Shown here: positions 18,585 to 26,563 of the stretch, piece by piece
Numbering within the stretch: position 1 is the stretch's first letter
Layout of the letters: every line of letters begins with the position of its first letter
Origin: Nitrospirota bacterium
GTDB taxonomy: Bacteria > Nitrospirota > Nitrospiria > Nitrospirales > Nitrospiraceae
Assembly: GCA_030645475.1 (NCBI GenBank)
Contig: JAUSMA010000060.1
Coordinates: forward strand, 124,001 to 188,000
DNA length: 64,000 nucleotides
Reading direction: 5' to 3'
Notes under the pieces: model-generated
What the model saw: the letters and a program-made list of their open reading frames with translations, nothing else
Database searches by the model: none
What the model was told of the DNA's origin: nothing
Translations under genes and position numbers: made by a program

Positions 18585-18863
18585 ATGGTTACAGTGCTGG
18601 TGTTTGGATTGACGCTTCGCGATGCAGTTGGAGACACGGAGTTCGAGCTGGAGATTTCTGAGCCGACTACGGTGAGGAAGTTTATTGAATCGAACCTAGA
18701 TCGGATAGGCCCCTTGCTGCAGTTTTTGTTGAACCGGGAAATGATGATAGCGGTGAACAAGAAAGTCAGCGGCGAGGATACGATCGTCAAGGACGGCGAT
18801 ATCGTAAAGTTCTCCCACCAATCGCGGACGTCGTACGACGGGACAAGAGACATTCCAATCTAA
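18585..18863 (+). CDS. MoaD/ThiS-like beta-grasp protein without C-terminal GlyGly
   Basis: 92 residues. The ubiquitin-like beta-grasp pattern of MoaD/ThiS is visible, including VNKKVSGEDTIVKDGDIVKF near the end (the family's V-N-x-x-x...L-x-D-G-D-x-V). Family members end in GlyGly, which is thiocarboxylated by a MoeB/ThiF-type enzyme. Here the chain runs on to SYDGTRDIPI and has no diglycine, so sulfur transfer in the usual way is not expected unless the tail is processed. It lies 162 bases after the cytochrome gene, on the same strand. No other cofactor gene is nearby. Confidence 0.7.
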   Translation: MVTVLVFGLTLRDAVGDTEFELEISEPTTVRKFIESNLDRIGPLLQFLLNREMMIAVNKKVSGEDTIVKDGDIVKFSHQSRTSYDGTRDIPI

Positions 18864-18986
18864 CAGGATGCTCAAAACGCTCGTTCAGCAAGGCCACAGT
18901 GAGTGAAGGGCCGAGGCGTACCCTTGGGGTATGTTGAGGGTCTGAACGATGCGAGAACGAAGCTGGCGGGATTTTTCAGCATCCTG
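18864..18986. repeat. 123-bp dispersed repeat, copy 1
   Basis: Starts immediately after the MoaD-like stop codon. It is the same length as, and closely similar to, 22289-22411. The ends are imperfect inverted repeats (CAGGATGCT at one end, AGCATCCTG at the other), and the interior contains GTTCAG/CTGAAC and CGTACCC/GGGTATG pairs, so the whole unit can fold on itself. It lies between convergent genes. Confidence 0.8.
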
Positions 18987-18989
18987 AGG

Positions 18990-19625
18990 TTATGTGCTGG
19001 CCCCTTCGCTGCGACTTCTATACTCAAGAAATAGTTTGCTGTGTCGGTTGCCGGTGAGTTCGAGCGTGATCGTGCCGTCTTGGGTTTCCCATGACGCATG
19101 GTAGTGGAGATGGCCGATGAGGACCGCGACACCCCAGTAGCTGGGGACCGGTTGGTAGAGGTCGTTGTCCCACAGAGTCTGGTCGTTCGTCGGGCTTCCG
19201 TAGGCAGTAGTGAGCTGTTCTTTCAGCACCTGGTAGTACCCGATAAATTCATTCAGTCCGTTGAGGGGCCGCTGCAACAGGATGTATTGGCCGCGGACCA
19301 GTGATTCGTGACGGAACTCATAGCCTTCCAGCACACCATGATCGGAGAGATTGCGCAGATAGATCAGCTTGCCTTCCTCATCTTTCTCGACTGCTCCTGC
19401 CACCGATAGGCGAAGGGCCTCCGGCTCTTGCCCCCAATGGGCCTGTACCGTTTCTAAGAACGTCAGCACCTGCTTCGTCACTTCCGCTTGTAAGGTGGCT
19501 TCGTCTATCTCGTCGAATGGAATCGTGAACGTCGGCGGCGGGAGGACATCCCATGAATTGGCCCAGGCAGATGGAGTGAGCCCGGTCAACGTCATGCCAA
19601 GGATCAGTGCGAAAAGATAACGCAT
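18990..19625 (-). CDS. Exported protein of unknown function
   Basis: 211 residues. An N-terminal signal peptide (MRYLFALILGMTLTGLTPSAWA) is followed by a soluble alpha/beta region with a Trp/Tyr-rich C-terminal half (YWGVAVLIGHLHYHASWETQ). Probably periplasmic. I do not recognise a family. The ATG at 19625 is chosen because the signal peptide begins there; a GTG nine bases upstream is possible. It stands alone, convergent with the MoaD-like gene and separated from it by the 123-bp repeat. Confidence 0.72.
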   Translation of the reverse strand: MRYLFALILGMTLTGLTPSAWANSWDVLPPPTFTIPFDEIDEATLQAEVTKQVLTFLETVQAHWGQEPEALRLSVAGAVEKDEEGKLIYLRNLSDHGVLEGYEFRHESLVRGQYILLQRPLNGLNEFIGYYQVLKEQLTTAYGSPTNDQTLWDNDLYQPVPSYWGVAVLIGHLHYHASWETQDGTITLELTGNRHSKLFLEYRSRSEGAST

Positions 19626-19744
19626 AGGTGTCACGATAGAGGCACAGAGGGATGCTGGTCTATCCTACGAAAGGCTGGGGGTATGGGAAGTGATGAGTGA
19701 TCGGTGATGAGTGAGGGAGGGAGAAAGCTTGCTTGCCCGTCCGT

Positions 19745-22261
19745 TCACCGCACGCGGCGTTTAGCCTTAGCAGTCGGCGGAGCTGTAAGTGGATCGTCTG
19801 GCCAAGAATGTTTGGGGTATCGGCCACGGAGTTCTTTTTTGACTTCGACGTAGGCAGACTTCCAGAAGCTGGAGAGGTCCTTCGTGATTTGGACGGGTCT
19901 GCGGGCCGGTGAGAGGAGGTGCAGCATGACCGGAATCTTTCCATCGACGAGGCGCGGTGTCTCTTTGCAGCCGAACATTTCTTGTAACCGCACAGCCAGG
20001 ATTGGCAGATCAAGCGTCTCATATTCCACTCGCACGTTCGATCCGCTGGGGACTATCAGATGGGTGGGAGCCCATTGGTCGAGTTGGCGTGCCTGTTCCC
20101 AGGAGAGGAAGGCATGCAATGGTTGGGTAAGATCGAGCCGCGTGACGCGGTCGAGGGTCGTGAGCCCTGATAGGTAGGGACCGAGCCAGTCGTCGACAGT
20201 CTGTGCTAAGGCCTCGTCCGACAGGTCCGGCCATCGTGATTCTTGTCCCTCGATTTTGCGGAGAAATGCCACTCGCGCCCGCCACTGACGAAGCTCTGAA
20301 GTCCAGGCCAGCCGGTCGAGTCCCGCCCGACGAATGCCCTGCAGCAATGCCGCCGATATCATCGAAGGATCCGGCTTCGAGAGCCCCTGCTCAGACAGAA
20401 CGAGTGAACCCAATCGGCGCTGTCTTGTTGCACGAACCACCTGTGCTGTCTCATCCCACGAGACTTCATCCACCACTCGAATCTGGTCTGCATAGAGGGT
20501 TTCAAGATCGTGAAGGCTGACCGGTGCGGCCAGATCGATCCTGGCCCATTGCTGGCCGCCGTCCAGGTCGGCAATGACGAGATAATCTTCTGAGCCGAGC
20601 GGGTCGGGGTTTTGGAAGAGGGCGCCACGGCCATTGGCCATGAGATAGCGGGAGTTGTTTCCTTGTTGACGTTGGGCGATGCGATCGGGATAGGCCAGTG
20701 CGAGCAAGAGGCCGACTTCATCGAGGCTGTCCTGCCGATTTGAACGAGCCGCTCGCGGAAGTTGGCGTTGCCAGAGGTCGGCCGTACGGGCCACTCGCTG
20801 ACAGGCCCCGCGGTCGACGGTCGCACCGGCCGCATGATCGTGCTGTCCATGCAAGACATCCAGCCGGAGCCGCAGATCTGCGTTGCGCCAGCCGGAGGGG
20901 CCCCGCAGAATATCGCGTTCGCTGAGCAGGGCGGCCAGTTCACAGGCCAGATAGCCGAGCTGCAGGGGCACAGACTTGAGTAGCATATGGGCGAGGCGTG
21001 GATGGAGCGGCAACTCAGCCATTTGTTTGCCATGGGCCGTGATCTGCCCCTCTCCATTGAGTGCGCCAAGGCTTGTGAGCAACTCTCTCGCCTGGGCGAC
21101 GGCACCGGGTGGTGGGGGAGTGAGCCAGGACAACTCGGCTGGATTTGGAGTGCCCCAGAGGGCCAATTCGAGGAGGAGCGGCGCCAAGTCGGCATCGAGC
21201 ATTTCCGGCGGGCGGCGAGGGGCCAACGATTGATGCTCCCCAGCGGTCCAGAGGCGAGCACAGACGCCTGGTTCGAGACGGCCGGCTCTGCCACGCCGTT
21301 GCTCGGCAGAGTCCTGGGTGACGCGAATCGTGTCCAGCCTCGTGAGTCCCGATCGCGGATCGAAGCGAGGCACGCGCAACAGTCCCGCATCGATCACGAC
21401 CCGGACCCCGTCGATCGTGAGACTGGTTTCGGCAATCGAGGTGGCCAGCACGATCTTTCTCATGCTCGGTTGCGTAGGTGTGATGGCTCGGTCCTGCGCC
21501 TCTTGCGGCAGGTCTCCATGGAGCGGGGCGATCATGATGTTCGGCGCCAAGTTCAGATCGAGCAGTTTTCGTTCGACGCGGCGGATTTCCGCCATACCAG
21601 GCAGAAAGACCAAGAGACTGCCTTGATCCTGCGCCAGTGAACGCTTGATGGATTGGACGACGGCCACGTCCAGATGGCCCGAGAGCGGCTGTTCGAGATA
21701 GCGGGTCTCGACCGGAAACATTCGGCCTTCACAGGCAATGACTGGCGCCTGCCCCAAGAGCTCCGAGACCGGACCACAGTCCAAGGTGGCTGACATGACG
21801 AGCAGACGGAGATCCGGGCGGAAGAGCCGTTGCGATTCAAGACAGAGGGCCAGGCCGGTATCGGCTTGCAGGCTCCGTTCATGGAACTCATCGAACAGGA
21901 CGATGGCATAGGAGCTGAGGGCAGGATCGTCTTGCAGCAGCCGAGCGAGGATCCCTTCCGTGACGACTTCGATCTTCGTCGTAGGTCCCACTTTCGTATC
22001 GAGTCGCATGCGATAACCGACCGTCCCGCCGACCGGCTCCCCCAGGGTGGTGGCCATGCGATGGGCTGCTGCACGGGCGGCAAGCCGCCGCGGTTCCAGC
22101 ATGAGGAGTTTTTTCCCGTCGAGCCAGGGGGCATCGAGCAAGGCCAACGGAACCCTTGTCGTTTTGCCCGCACCAGGCGCCGCAGTCAAAAGGGCATTGC
22201 GCCCATTCGTCAGTGCAAGACGAAGGTCCGGCAACACATCTTCTATTGGGAGTCTGGACAT
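19745..22261 (-). CDS. hrpB: ATP-dependent helicase HrpB
   Basis: 838 residues, the usual length of HrpB. Domains in order: DEAH helicase core with Walker A AAPGAGKT (27-34), DEFH box near 123 (VLFDEFHERSL), SAT motif (MSATLD), helicase C with QRRGRAGR, then HA2-like and the HrpB-specific C-terminal domain (with PSGSNVRVEYE). It is an RNA/DNA-dependent ATPase whose cellular role is poorly defined. The ATG at 22261 is preferred because the longer frame begins inside the 123-bp repeat and the conserved LPIEDVLPDL follows. It is transcribed away from the small gene at 22458. Confidence 0.95.
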   Translation of the reverse strand: MSRLPIEDVLPDLRLALTNGRNALLTAAPGAGKTTRVPLALLDAPWLDGKKLLMLEPRRLAARAAAHRMATTLGEPVGGTVGYRMRLDTKVGPTTKIEVVTEGILARLLQDDPALSSYAIVLFDEFHERSLQADTGLALCLESQRLFRPDLRLLVMSATLDCGPVSELLGQAPVIACEGRMFPVETRYLEQPLSGHLDVAVVQSIKRSLAQDQGSLLVFLPGMAEIRRVERKLLDLNLAPNIMIAPLHGDLPQEAQDRAITPTQPSMRKIVLATSIAETSLTIDGVRVVIDAGLLRVPRFDPRSGLTRLDTIRVTQDSAEQRRGRAGRLEPGVCARLWTAGEHQSLAPRRPPEMLDADLAPLLLELALWGTPNPAELSWLTPPPPGAVAQARELLTSLGALNGEGQITAHGKQMAELPLHPRLAHMLLKSVPLQLGYLACELAALLSERDILRGPSGWRNADLRLRLDVLHGQHDHAAGATVDRGACQRVARTADLWQRQLPRAARSNRQDSLDEVGLLLALAYPDRIAQRQQGNNSRYLMANGRGALFQNPDPLGSEDYLVIADLDGGQQWARIDLAAPVSLHDLETLYADQIRVVDEVSWDETAQVVRATRQRRLGSLVLSEQGLSKPDPSMISAALLQGIRRAGLDRLAWTSELRQWRARVAFLRKIEGQESRWPDLSDEALAQTVDDWLGPYLSGLTTLDRVTRLDLTQPLHAFLSWEQARQLDQWAPTHLIVPSGSNVRVEYETLDLPILAVRLQEMFGCKETPRLVDGKIPVMLHLLSPARRPVQITKDLSSFWKSAYVEVKKELRGRYPKHSWPDDPLTAPPTAKAKRRVR

Positions 22262-22288
22262 GGTAAGTTCAATCTTCACGAGAGTGAG

Positions 22289-22411
22289 CAGGATACTCAA
22301 AAAGTCCGTTCAGCGAGGCCGCAGCGAGTGAAGGGCCGAGGCGTACCCGCTGGGTACGTTGAGGGTCTGAACGACGCGAGAATGAAGCTGGCGGCATTTT
22401 TCAGTGTCCTG
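22289..22411. repeat. 123-bp dispersed repeat, copy 2
   Basis: Second copy of the element at 18864-18986, same orientation and same length. Ends are CAGGATACT and AGTGTCCTG; a perfect internal palindrome CGTACCC-gct-GGGTACG sits in the centre. It lies upstream of the hrpB start, between divergent genes. Confidence 0.8.
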
Positions 22412-22457
22412 CCAGGACTGTAGCAGAGTCGAAGTCAGAACGAAAAGGAAGCGGTAG

Positions 22458-22655
22458 ATGGTCGAGTATCGATGGAGCAAAACGAAACCCATTACAGCCG
22501 GTTGGTATTGGTTCCGGGGCCTGGCACATGAGGCAGATCCCTTTATTGTAGAAGTGGACGAGGTCGGCCAGTTTCAATGGCCGGATGGCGGGTTTCAAGA
22601 GGCGATACTCGCCAAAGGGGAATGGGCGGGGCCCATCGAAGAGCCGAAGGAATAA
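22458..22655 (+). CDS. Small Trp-rich hypothetical protein
   Basis: 65 residues with six Trp, including WYWFRG and a C-terminal EWAGPIEEPKE. An AAGGAAG ribosome site stands about eight bases before the ATG. The composition (aromatic, acidic, no membrane segment) resembles small proteins of unknown function with a W-x-x-GWYW pattern, often found in bacteria and phages. No partner is evident. It is included because of the good ribosome site and protein-like composition. Confidence 0.55.
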   Translation: MVEYRWSKTKPITAGWYWFRGLAHEADPFIVEVDEVGQFQWPDGGFQEAILAKGEWAGPIEEPKE

Positions 22656-22681
22656 GTGGCGAGAGATACACCGAATAGGTG

Positions 22682-22986
22682 TATAATGCGTACTTGATTG
22701 ATGGTTGTTCGGTGAGAAGGTATCTGCAAGTGTCTTCCGCAGCCCTCTGAACGGGCCTGATACGATTCTCTCCCCCGAGTCTCTGAATGACATTCTCTCG
22801 CTCGTGACACGTGATCGTGATCGCGCGTTGAGCTACCATCTGACGCAGAGACCAGTATGCGCCTAGGGCCTTAGGGCTCGGCGCCTATTGTCTCATTGAG
22901 GCTATCCCCCTTGCTGTGAGAGGGCGAGGGGGATAGCACATACACACCATTCGAGATCCTATCCAGAAAGGCAGTCGATACATTTT
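22682..22986 (+). promoter_or_regulatory. Candidate promoter and structured leader of RNA helicase
   Basis: A perfect -10 hexamer TATAAT lies at 22682-22687 (the -35 is poor). About 300 bases separate it from the helicase start. Within this, 22901-22911 and 22927-22937 form a perfect 11-bp stem (GCTATCCCCCT) with a 15-base loop and no T tract. Long structured leaders are typical of DEAD-box/cold-shock genes; regulation is inferred, not shown. Confidence 0.4.
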
Positions 22987-24768
22987 ATGAAACACGATAG
23001 CACCAACCCACCGGCGGAAACGCCGGCGAAAGGGTTTTCTCCTGGTTTCGCCGCGTTGGGCCTGGAAGCCGCGCTGCTCACCACACTCGATACGCTGGGC
23101 TATGAAGAGCCCACGCCGATCCAGAGGGAAGCGATTCCTCCGTTTTTGGCAGGCCGCGATCTCTTGGGCCAAGCAGCGACCGGAACCGGTAAGACGGCGG
23201 CCTTCACGTTGCCGATGCTCCAGCGCATCGCCCATTCAGCCAGGCGCTGTCCCTCCGCGCTCATCCTGGTCCCAACGAGAGAGTTGGCGATGCAGGTCGG
23301 CGAAGCCGTCACACGCTATGGCAAAGAACTGAAGATCACCGTGCTCCCGGTCTACGGAGGACAGGCGATCGGTCCCCAGCTCCATGCACTCAAGCGCGGT
23401 GTCGATGTCATCGTGGCGACGCCTGGGCGTGCGCTGGACCATATTCGCCGGAAAACGCTGCAGCTCAAAACGATTCAGATGGTCGTGTTGGACGAAGCCG
23501 ATGAAATGCTGGACATGGGCTTTGCCGACGACCTGGACGCCATTCTGGAACAGGTGCCGAAAGAGCGGCAGACGGCTCTGTTCTCCGCGACTATGCCGCC
23601 CAGGATTGCCTCCATTGCCAAGCGCCATCTCAAGGAACCGGTCGAGATCAAGATTGCCAAAGAACCGCTGAAGGCTGGCGCAGCTCCACGCGTGCATCAA
23701 ACGGCCTATATCGTCACCAGACCGCACAAGGTGGCGGCTTTGGCGCGCATCTTGGATATGGAAGCACCGAAATCTGCCCTCGTGTTCTGCCGCACACGTA
23801 TCGAAGTCGATGAACTCACCGCGATGTTGACCAGCCGCGGACACAAGGCCGAAGCGATCCATGGCGGGATGAATCAGCCCCAGCGCGATCGTGTGATGGC
23901 GTCGTTCCGATCCGGTCAAACCGAACTCCTCGTGGCGACCGATGTGGCAGCCCGAGGATTGGACATTCCATCTGTGTCGCATGTGGTGAACTACGATCTG
24001 CCTATGTCTTCTGAGGTCTACGTCCATCGGATTGGACGGACGGGACGGGCTGGGCGTGAAGGGTCGGCGATTACTGTTCTCGACCCGCGTGAGCAGCGAT
24101 TGCTGTGGAACATTGAGCAGCTCACGAAGGCCAAGATTGTCGTGACACAAGTGCCGACCATTGCCGACCTGCGCACGAAACGGCTTGCACGAACCAAGGC
24201 AGCACTTGAAGAAGTACTGGCGGCTGGTGAGTTGGATTTGTTTCGGGCCGTGGTGGCCTCGATGGCTGAACAGGGAGACCCAGCGGAAGTGGCGGCGGCC
24301 GCCCTCAAGCTCGTATTCCGTCTGCAGGGTGGGGAGCGGAAGGAATACGATATTCCGGCCGTGTCGAACAGACCACCGGAGCGTCCTTCGATGGGGCGGC
24401 GCCCCATGGAAGATTCTCGAGCGGATCCTCGCGGGCGGGCCGGTGCCATGATGCCGAGAGAGGGACAGGGCAGACCATTCAACCCTCCAGGCCGTGGCGG
24501 ACGAACGCCTGGCATGGCGAAGGTCTATATCGGTGCAGGCCGGGAGGCAGGTATCCGGGCGGGAGATCTCGTCGGAGCGATTGCCAACGAGGCCGGACTC
24601 AATTCGAGTTCGATCGGCGCCGTCGAAATTATGGATCGATTCTCGCTGGTGGAAGTGCCGGAAGTGATGGCTCGCGAGATCATCGAGACCCTTAGCCGCA
24701 CCAGGATTAAGGGACAGAAGGTCGGCGTGCGACTGTTTCTGGAGCAGCCAAGGGGTGGAAGGGCATAG
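22987..24768 (+). CDS. DEAD-box RNA helicase (DeaD/CsdA type)
   Basis: 593 residues. Q motif (PTPIQREAIP), Walker A AATGTGKT (about 63-70), DEAD at about 169-172, SAT (FSATMPP), and the helicase C-domain with RGLDIPSVSHVVNYD and HRIGRTGR. A linker rich in Arg, Pro and Gly (about 455-510) leads to a DbpA/CsdA-type RNA-binding domain (about 516-590, with VYIGAGREAGIRAGDLVGAI). It should unwind structured RNA in ribosome assembly or mRNA decay. DeaD and DbpA are not separable with certainty; the long C-terminal extension suggests a DeaD-like role. A long leader with a hairpin lies upstream. Confidence 0.94.
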   Translation: MKHDSTNPPAETPAKGFSPGFAALGLEAALLTTLDTLGYEEPTPIQREAIPPFLAGRDLLGQAATGTGKTAAFTLPMLQRIAHSARRCPSALILVPTRELAMQVGEAVTRYGKELKITVLPVYGGQAIGPQLHALKRGVDVIVATPGRALDHIRRKTLQLKTIQMVVLDEADEMLDMGFADDLDAILEQVPKERQTALFSATMPPRIASIAKRHLKEPVEIKIAKEPLKAGAAPRVHQTAYIVTRPHKVAALARILDMEAPKSALVFCRTRIEVDELTAMLTSRGHKAEAIHGGMNQPQRDRVMASFRSGQTELLVATDVAARGLDIPSVSHVVNYDLPMSSEVYVHRIGRTGRAGREGSAITVLDPREQRLLWNIEQLTKAKIVVTQVPTIADLRTKRLARTKAALEEVLAAGELDLFRAVVASMAEQGDPAEVAAAALKLVFRLQGGERKEYDIPAVSNRPPERPSMGRRPMEDSRADPRGRAGAMMPREGQGRPFNPPGRGGRTPGMAKVYIGAGREAGIRAGDLVGAIANEAGLNSSSIGAVEIMDRFSLVEVPEVMAREIIETLSRTRIKGQKVGVRLFLEQPRGGRA

Positions 24769-24770
24769 CC

Positions 24771-24843
24771 AAGTGCCCTTCTTGCTCGCAGAACGCGCCC
24801 GCTCGGAAGGTGCTCATTCGATGCGCGCAGTAAAGGGCAACTT
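24771..24843. repeat. GC-rich palindromic repeat, copy a
   Basis: Core TGCTCGCAGAACGCGCCC ... TCATTCGATGCGCGCAG between arms AAGTGCCCTT and AAAGGGCAACTT. One of six related units in the window (a-f). It lies just after the RNA helicase stop codon. The remaining 258 bases up to the pyrophosphatase gene hold no gene I can support. Confidence 0.65.
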
Positions 24844-25101
24844 GCCTACACCCTCTTTGAGAGAGCGGGTGAGAAGGAGCAACCAGTGGGGGACCATCAG
24901 CCACCTCATTTGAGAGATCCATGCAAGACTGAAGGGAATATGTAGAGTATTGTTAGAGGTCTGAGGCTTTGAGTTCGGACGAAAAACAGTTTTTACGTGG
25001 AGTGGTGAGCGATCCCCGATATCCTCTTCGTATCAGGTGTTAGGATAGACGTCCTACTTATTCAGCTCTTATTTTCATAACATTCATTGGAGGAAGACGT
25101 G

Positions 25102-25770
25102 ATGAGCGGCAACCAAGCCGATTCCGTGCTGCGACTAATGAGCCTGATGTTCAGAGCCCATCCCTGGCATGGAGTCTCCATCGGAGAGAAGGCCCCTGAA
25201 GTGGTGACGGCCTATATTGAAATCGTGCCGACCGACACGGTGAAGTACGAAGTCGATAAGGTTAGCGGGTTCCTGAAGGTCGATCGCCCGCAGCGATTCT
25301 CGAACTATTGCCCGGTCTATTACGGACTGGTTCCGCAAACCTATTGCGGAGACGGCGTTGCGGCGTTGTTTTCCGCACGGGCCAAGCGTCAAGGTATGGT
25401 GGGGGACCGCGATCCCCTCGATATCTGCGTCCTCACAGAGAAGACGATTCCACACAGTGACATTCTCCTTACGGCCTTGCCCATCGGTGGGCTCAGCATG
25501 GCTGACGATGGTGAAGCGGACGACAAGATCATCGCCGTCATGAAGGACGATGCAACCTATGGCGGGTATACGGATATCAGCCAGGTTCCCATGGCGCTGA
25601 TCGATCGTCTGCAGCATTATTTCTTGACCTATAAGAGTGCGCCAGGCAGCACCCAGCATAAGGTTGAAATTACGAGTATCTATGGCCGCGAGGAAGCCAT
25701 GAAGGTTATCCGCGCCAGTCATGCCGATTACAAGGCGAAATTCCCTGAGTTGGAAATGCGGTGGGGATAG
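25102..25770 (+). CDS. ppa: Inorganic pyrophosphatase, family I
   Basis: 222 residues. It hydrolyses pyrophosphate to two phosphates in the cytoplasm, pulling biosynthetic reactions forward. The family I metal-binding signature GDRDPLDICV lies near 102-110, and the downstream DDKIIAVMKDD segment is also conserved. It is longer than E. coli Ppa (176 residues), with N-terminal and C-terminal extensions. The ATG at 25102 follows a GGAGGA site in TTGGAGGAAGACGTG; an in-frame TTG at 25087 would put the site inside the gene. It stands alone. Confidence 0.95.
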   Translation: MSGNQADSVLRLMSLMFRAHPWHGVSIGEKAPEVVTAYIEIVPTDTVKYEVDKVSGFLKVDRPQRFSNYCPVYYGLVPQTYCGDGVAALFSARAKRQGMVGDRDPLDICVLTEKTIPHSDILLTALPIGGLSMADDGEADDKIIAVMKDDATYGGYTDISQVPMALIDRLQHYFLTYKSAPGSTQHKVEITSIYGREEAMKVIRASHADYKAKFPELEMRWG

Positions 25771-25778
25771 CGGAGGAA

Positions 25779-25865
25779 CGGCCTGGTCGGTCCCCTGTGC
25801 TCACGGAACGCCCACGATGAAACTGTGGTCGTTCGACGTGCGCAGTGGGGGACCAAGCCAGGCCG
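25779..25865. repeat. GC-rich palindromic repeat, copy b
   Basis: Arms ACGGCCTGG-TCGGTCCCC and GGGGGACC-AAGCCAGGCCGT around a core with GTGCTCACGGAACGCCCACG and GTTCGACGTGCGCAG. Same family as copies a and c-f. It starts eight bases after the pyrophosphatase stop and could act as its transcript end. Confidence 0.7.
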
Positions 25866-25936
25866 TCCTCCTTGAGTGGGCGTGAGGAGGATGTGCCTAT
25901 GAGATCTGCGCCAGTGCGAGATAGAGAGGGGAAGCT

Positions 25937-26497
25937 ATGTTACGGATGAAATGGCAGCTGGCGATGGTCGGGTTTGCGCTGGTTCTCTTTGCTCCCTGGT
26001 TAAGTCAAGCGGAGGAGATTCGATTAAATAGCATCGGGGTGAGGGGGGGAGTGACCGGAGGCTCTCCCATCGGGGAACTTGAGACGCAATATTTTAAGAC
26101 GTATGACTTGATGGCGAACTGGTCAATGCCCTGGGGATGGTATTCCGAGTCGGGATGGGGTGTTGGGACAAGGTTAATGGGCACGGTCGGCGCCATAACG
26201 GCATCGGGGGATACCGCATTTGTGACCACGCTGACGCCGGGCTTTGTGCTCGGGAAGAAGGATGGCTGGCTCTCTCTAGAAGTCGGAGGGGGAGGTGCCT
26301 TCCTCAGCCAGCACCGCTTTGCAAACCAGGATATGGGGGGGCACTTCCAGTTTGTGGCGGATTTGGCGGTCAGAGCAAAGGTTTATCGAGGGATAGGCGT
26401 GGGCTATTGGTTCCACCATATATCCGATGCCGGCACCTATGGGCGCGATGCCCATGGAGCCGATTTTCATATGATCGAATTCAGCTATCGGTTTTGA
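25937..26497 (+). CDS. PagL-like lipid A 3-O-deacylase
   Basis: 186 residues. A signal peptide (to about residue 26, ending SQAEE) precedes alternating beta-strand segments expected of an eight-stranded outer-membrane barrel, ending in Phe (FSYRF). The last third has WFHHISDAG; His161 and Ser163 match the catalytic His-x-Ser of PagL (HYSNA in the type enzyme). PagL removes the 3-O acyl chain of lipid A. The assignment is from motif and length, so another acyloxyacyl-hydrolase-like barrel is possible. A GAGGGGAAG site precedes the ATG. It converges with the diguanylate cyclase gene. Confidence 0.75.
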   Translation: MLRMKWQLAMVGFALVLFAPWLSQAEEIRLNSIGVRGGVTGGSPIGELETQYFKTYDLMANWSMPWGWYSESGWGVGTRLMGTVGAITASGDTAFVTTLTPGFVLGKKDGWLSLEVGGGGAFLSQHRFANQDMGGHFQFVADLAVRAKVYRGIGVGYWFHHISDAGTYGRDAHGADFHMIEFSYRF

Positions 26498-26563
26498 CGG
26501 TGTCCACGCTCTCTGTGTCCCGTCTTCCTCATCCACAACATGTGCTGCGCATCGGCGAAGCCG

